Below are positions 63,414 to 64,000 of a stretch of 64,000 nt of DNA, piece after piece. The notes under the pieces are model-generated. The model did no database searches. It was given only the letters and a program-made list of their open reading frames with translations, and was not told where the DNA came from. Both the position numbers and the translations under genes were made by a program. The stretch is taken from positions 62,001 through 126,000 of the forward strand of contig NZ_MLJJ01000003.1 in NCBI RefSeq assembly GCF_002095575.1, in the 5' to 3' direction. Every line of letters starts with the position of its first letter. Position 1 is the stretch's first letter. Source of the stretch: Pantoea septica. GTDB taxonomy: Bacteria > Pseudomonadota > Gammaproteobacteria > Enterobacterales > Enterobacteriaceae.

Positions 63414-64000
63414 TGATAAAACTGGAAAACCTGACGAAAACCTTTACCCAGAAAAACGGCGCCGGCGTAACCGCCGTCGATAACGTCAGCCTGCATGTGC
63501 CACAGGGCGAAATGTGCGTGCTGCTGGGCCCGTCGGGCTGCGGCAAGACCACTACGCTAAAGATGATTAATCGTCTTATCCCCAGCACCAGCGGCAAGAT
63601 TTTCATTAACGGCGAGGATACCAGCGCCCAGGATACCGTTACCCTGCGCCGTAATATCGGCTATGTGATCCAGCAGATCGGCCTGTTCCCCAATATGACT
63701 ATTGAGGAGAATATCACCGTGGTGCCGCGCATGCTGGGCTGGGACAAGAAACGCTGCCGCGAACGGGCCACCGAGCTGATGAGCATGGTGGCGCTCGATC
63801 CCGCCAAATTTCTCCACCGCTACCCGCGTGAAATGTCGGGCGGCCAGCAGCAGCGTATTGGCGTGATCCGCGCGCTGGCGGCGGATCCGCCGGTGCTGCT
63901 GATGGATGAGCCGTTCGGCGCCGTCGACCCGATCAACCGCGAGGCGATCCAGAACGAGTTTCTCGATATGCAGCGTCAGCTGAAAAAAACCGTCATGCTG
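63413..64000 (+). CDS. Osmoprotectant ABC transporter ATPase (3' end outside window)
   Basis: The first 196 residues of an OpuCA/OsmV-type ATPase: Walker A GPSGCGKTT, Q-loop VIQQIGLFPNMTIEENI, signature MSGGQQQRIGVIRAL and Walker B LLMDEPFGAVDP. The ATG at 63413 overlaps the permease stop (TAATG). Relatives continue with CBS domains that sense ionic strength; whether they are present cannot be seen. Confidence 0.93.
   Translation, partial: MIKLENLTKTFTQKNGAGVTAVDNVSLHVPQGEMCVLLGPSGCGKTTTLKMINRLIPSTSGKIFINGEDTSAQDTVTLRRNIGYVIQQIGLFPNMTIEENITVVPRMLGWDKKRCRERATELMSMVALDPAKFLHRYPREMSGGQQQRIGVIRALAADPPVLLMDEPFGAVDPINREAIQNEFLDMQRQLKKTVML

Noticed and set aside
1-64000. tRNA, rRNA, CRISPR array, prophage or intact transposon
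   Set aside because: Gaps between genes were read for cloverleaf ends, spaced repeats and integrase or transposase genes; none was found apart from the Rpn nuclease, which is not a classical transposase.

Overview
The window reads as chromosomal DNA of a GC-rich enterobacterium, most like the Erwiniaceae (Pantoea, Mixta or Erwinia type). The evidence is a PQQ operon close to the Klebsiella type, the E. coli neighbours dcp, ydfG, ynfA, ynfB and ynfD, an EmrE homologue, and KdgR/CRP-type operators. No rRNA, tRNA, CRISPR array, prophage or intact insertion sequence was seen. The assignment rests on remembered protein families; nothing was searched.

Layout. 1-3.3 kb: a LeuA-type synthase (cut by the window edge), an orphan SsuA-like binding protein, and small genes of unknown function, one pair of which looks like a single frameshifted gene. 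3.4-10.1 kb: an M19 dipeptidase, then pqqABCDE and a frameshifted pqqF. 10.2-11.4 kb: YceI and a DCC-family protein. 11.4-19 kb: a pectin/uronate-type locus with KdgF-like and RpiB-like isomerases and, on the minus strand, an enolase-superfamily dehydratase followed by a complete peptide-type ABC transporter whose last ATPase gene is frameshifted. Two KdgR-like boxes, each paired with a CRP-like site, mark its promoters. 19.2-23.1 kb: an MBL hydrolase, a Fur-box-controlled binding protein, a DUF2231 membrane protein and a PQQ-dependent lipoprotein dehydrogenase. 23.1-23.65 kb: a compact SOS-controlled type I toxin-antitoxin locus of the TisB/IstR kind. 23.8-32.4 kb: an acyltransferase, an MFS carrier, membrane PQQ glucose dehydrogenase, catalase, a nitroreductase and a secreted gluconolactonase. 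32.5-36.1 kb: an AT-rich accessory patch with an Rpn nuclease, a 2H phosphoesterase and a two-gene module next to its decayed copy. 36.1-44.3 kb: a molybdenum hydroxylase system (2Fe-2S subunit, Mo subunit, triheme cytochrome c, XdhC, a cytidylyltransferase, an exporter) with a LysR regulator and an identical 18-bp operator in front of two of its transcription units. 44.3-49.4 kb: LysR, SDR, MFS and a split transketolase. 49.7-60.8 kb: nitronate monooxygenase, Nudix, EmrE, a Cys-rich secreted peptide, HpxO, Dcp, GuaD, YdfG, YnfA/B/D and a DHA2 exporter. 61.1-64 kb: an osmoprotectant ABC transporter cut by the window edge.

How the parts work together. The window holds both halves of periplasmic glucose oxidation: PQQ synthesis, two PQQ enzymes and a periplasmic lactonase. 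It also holds several purine-related genes (XdhC, NepI-like exporter, HpxO, GuaD) scattered over 20 kb. The strongest new observation is the TisB/IstR-like locus: a LexA box, a 29-residue hydrophobic peptide, a Shine-Dalgarno sequence closed in a hairpin, and a divergent ~99-nt RNA whose 5' end can pair over 17 nt with the toxin leader. Three apparent frameshifts all lie in the first 13 kb and all sit at simple-sequence tracts, so indel errors in the assembly must be excluded before they are read as biology.
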